NCBI GenBank assembly: GCA_015227615.1
Contig: JAALGZ010000005.1
Span: 1,550,001 to 1,614,000 of the forward strand
DNA: 64,000 bases
Source of the DNA: Labyrinthula sp. Ha
Taxonomy: Eukaryota > Sar > Bigyra > Labyrinthulida > Labyrinthulaceae
Direction: 5' to 3'
Shown: one piece after another, positions 61,110-64,000 of the stretch
Layout of the letters: each line of letters opens with the position of its first letter
Numbering within the stretch: the stretch's first letter is position 1
Program-made: the position numbers and the translations under genes
Notes under the pieces: model-generated
What the model was told of the DNA's origin: nothing
What the model saw: the letters and a program-made list of their open reading frames with translations, nothing else
Databases searched by the model: none

Positions 61110-62460
61110 GAATGAATAATGTACAACGAAACAAGCTCCCTCCCACTCTTACAGACCCAAGTGAATTTAGATCTTGGAAGAAACTGGTAAATTGCAATTC
61201 ATTAGACTCAAGGCTTGGCAGTTGGCACAAGGCGCAAAGGAACTGAAGAAGTGACGAAGAACAACCAGAGAAAAGGAAGCAGTTGGGCTTGTAGATTTAC
61301 TCCTTTGCCTCACAGGAGCGTTTCAATCGTACGTTCTACAATTTGATGTACTAAGAGATACATGGAACGTTGTGAAACAATAATGCGAAATGTAACCGGA
61401 GGTAGAGCTTCATGCAGTTGAGCAGATGTTAACACATCTGAAGTTTGATGGGAGTGTCGTTGAAATGGTTAAAACAGTGAAGATGCTTTATACCCAGTTG
61501 AACTCAGGAGATAGGAAACCATCGGGGATTCAGAAGCCATAGAAACTGGTGTTTTCCTGCCAGAGGATTGCAAGGAGACGAAAGTAGAGTTCAAAATCAG
61601 TTCTGAACTGTGGAGAGAAGAACAGACGTTGAACTTTGAGTTGATGCTACAGAAACCTCGAATGATCTGGATTGCGAAGGGAGAAGTCTTTGATCGAGCA
61701 GACACCATTGATGTAACTAACACGGTGAAAGAAGAAGGAGTTTCTAAGGCCGTAAACAGACGACGTGGAATTTGTGGAGAGTTTGGGCATCACAAGTTCA
61801 GATGCCCAAGGTGCTGAAGATGCAAAAAAGTTTGACACAAATCGTTTAAATGGCCAAAGAAGAGGGGAAAACTTCAGTTAGGTAGTGTCAAGAACTTAGC
61901 AGAGTTTGTGGCCAAAGTACAGGAAAATAAAAAAAACATTAGGATACAGCTGTAGAGTTTGATGTTGATTCGGATGCAAGCATGCAGTGCTGCAGTGACA
62001 GAAGATTGTTCTCGACGCTAAGATCATTGACTAACCCAATTCAGACTTAACCTGTTAATTTAGCGATGAAAGTGCACAAAGCTCGAGAGATTGAGCAAAG
62101 TTGATCGGCGGAATTATATTTAGACTAAGAAACGTAGCATTCCAATAGGAACGAAGGACTTGTTTGTGACTTCAACCGCAGTGATGACGAAGCATGGGTG
62201 GCAGGTTGGTTTTAAAAGGGAACACACAATTCTTTGCAAGCCTAATGGTAGATTATTTTGTAGCGCCAAGAGGGTTGACCGTGGGCCTCATGGGCTGAAA
62301 GTAAGGTTTCAAGAAAAAATTTGGTTTGGAGTTAGATCTACTGCACCATGCGCAACATTATGGCACTCAAGATTTGGACATGTACTAAATCAAACCTTGA
62401 ACGAAACCAGAAGAAACGTACTAGGAATGGAAAATTTAGATGTATCCAGGAAGCTTAGGT
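61110..62460 (+). mobile_element. Ty1/copia-family LTR retrotransposon fossil (broken, partial)
   Basis: A degenerate copy reads on the plus strand. Parts recognisable in order are a gag-like start (LPPTLTDPSEFRSWKKL), a zinc-knuckle-like patch near 61,760-61,815, a protease-like patch near 61,960-62,030 and a GAG-pre-integrase-like block near 62,170-62,420 (LWHSRFGH). Integrase core, reverse transcriptase and RNase H are not seen, so it is 5'-biased and truncated. It has several breaks and looks old relative to the intact LINE at the other end of the window. Terminal repeats are not confirmed. Confidence 0.7.
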
Positions 62461-64000
62461 CGTATAACAATGTACTATGAACGTAGAAGAGGATCTCAAA
62501 AGAAACAAAAAAATCCAAAAGTTTGCTGCCAATATTCCACTGACAAAGCAACATCTAGGCGCGGTTGTAGTCACTGGAAGTCCATTTACATCTCCGGACG
62601 TAACCATAGCAAGTTCATATTCATGTTCTAGTTCATTTTTTCTTATCCTTATTTTGGGCCTTTGCTTGAAATTCACATACAGCGCATCGCGAAATTCATT
62701 TATTGTGCAATTGCAATTCTGCGCAATGCTGTTTCCGGCTAAGTATAGGTAATCGTGATTTAGGGAAATTTATTCTACAAATCAGTTTGCGATATTAATT
62801 TCCTTTGGAGTAAGAAAATGGATTCATTCATTTTTTTCTATGTACGCTCATAGTATTTTTTTGAAATTAAAAGAAATTAGCAGATACTTTAAGATTTATC
62901 TAATTCAAAACCAAAACTACCTTGTTGCCTCTTGCACATATCATCGAAGAGATATTGAGCCATTGGTTTACAGGTACAACAACACCAAAGGGTCGATTCT
63001 CTTGGATATTGAGGACATAACAAGCCATATTTGTGCACACAATAGAGGATTCTCTTAAAATTCCACATTTTCATTCTAACGCCATAGAAACCGAAAACTA
63101 CGATTTAAGCAGAAGAAAACTTGACAAGTGGGGTAGATATCTTATATCTTTTTGAGATTGGTAAGTATTACTCAAGTTGTTTAACAGATCTCTTTAAACT
63201 CTTCAAATCTCCAGAAATTCTATCAAAACATGGTCTGGTTTCGTGAGAATATGAAACTGTAATCAACCTCTGTCTCTTTACTTGAAAAAAGGTAGAACAT
63301 GAGAAGAGACTAAATAATGGATGAGAAATCCGCGAAATACCACCACAATCTTGGTATGGGGATCCCATAAAATCCGTGGTATGGTATTTTCCAGTTTACC
63401 AATTGGCTTAGCTCTGCAACAAGATGATAATGACATGCTGAAGGAGAGGAATTAAACATTACCATAACATAGTACAAAGGATTAGTGAACGCAATTACTG
63501 AGAAAAAAGCGACATTGATTTTTCATATTTTGAAATATGGTTAATGAAACTATATTAAATTTATGGACTAATTAAACATGCTATATAACTCCTTTACATA
63601 GTAAGAAGACACTCAAGATACATAACCACTTTCCATTGGTAAGACTAATGAGAAACCACAGAGAAACTTTGTTCTTTCTAGAAAAGAAACCATTGTCCTC
63701 AAGAGTTTGTTAATGTATCAAAAGTCGCGAGCGTCACCTATAAATTTTACTAAAATGCTGAAGAATAATGGGCTATTGTCTATACCAAGACTAAAATTCG
63801 AGCAGTTTTGGGAATACCCCTATTAAAAAATCTCTGTGTCAATATACGTGAACAAAAATAATTGTTTCCTCTGGCTCTGGTAAAATCATTATTTATAAAC
63901 GAATTTGCCATAATTTAATGAAAATACCCGTTCATTGGTCTTAAAATTTTTTTAGCGAAGAAACGGTGACCACGATTAATTTTCTAACTTAACCAGCTCT
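62461..64000. other. No feature recognised
   Basis: AT-rich sequence with short chance-level frames up to the window edge. Confidence 0.6.

Noticed and set aside
1-64000. CRISPR arrays, bacterial operons, riboswitches
   Set aside because: Sequence is eukaryotic with spliceosomal introns; no regularly spaced repeats of the CRISPR kind were seen.

Overview
This is nuclear DNA from a microbial eukaryote. It uses the standard code (TAA, TAG and TGA all end recognisable genes) and is AT-rich. It carries spliceosomal introns, mitochondrial genes that are nuclear-encoded (complex I, mitoribosome, an import-type protein), an actin relative, a myosin, a Golgi-type sulfotransferase and a P4-flippase beta subunit. 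I cannot place the lineage from sequence alone. The most diagnostic trait is intron size: wherever a split gene can be checked by protein similarity or reading frame, most GT-AG introns are only 27-32 nt, with a few proposed ones of 37-83 nt.

Layout: 1-910 is the 5' part of a LINE with an open AP-type endonuclease, leaving the window at its left edge. 1.09-3.33 kb holds a tail-to-tail pair, a 3beta-HSD-like reductase and an NADPH-dependent MDR reductase, whose stop codons overlap. 12.0-15.0 kb is a tight four-gene island: an unknown protein, a complex I B14.5a-like subunit, a carbohydrate sulfotransferase and a RAMP4/SERP1-like ER protein. 21.76-22.89 kb is a very divergent actin. 29.0-30.6 kb has tRNA-Ile(UAU), a helical-repeat protein and a Tim17/22/23-family protein. 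36.8-39.8 kb has a CDC50/LEM3 protein and an ABHD13-like hydrolase. 45.2-46.2 kb is a TMEM184/LAZ1 protein. 49.0-50.8 kb has a KEN-box protein plus mitoribosomal uL22m and bL35m. 51.6-52.6 kb is an unidentified multi-exon gene diverging from a large unconventional myosin (52.7-58.8 kb). 59.3-59.8 kb is the 3' part of another unidentified gene. 61.1-62.5 kb is a broken Ty1/copia-family fossil.

Genes sit in compact islands, where neighbours are separated by as little as 5-45 bp or even overlap. The islands are separated by 5-9 kb AT-rich deserts in which I see no convincing gene. One desert holds a hAT-like MITE of about 454 bp, and another a TIR-flanked segment of about 1 kb next to the actin gene. 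No operon-like functional unit is evident, but membrane and secretory functions (CDC50, ABHD13, TMEM184, RAMP4, sulfotransferase) and mitochondrial functions (B14.5a-like, Tim17-like, uL22m, bL35m) dominate the island genes. I did not find a clearly new defence or mobile system. The strongest leads are the tiny introns, the island/desert architecture, the catalytically altered actin and the hidden split genes.
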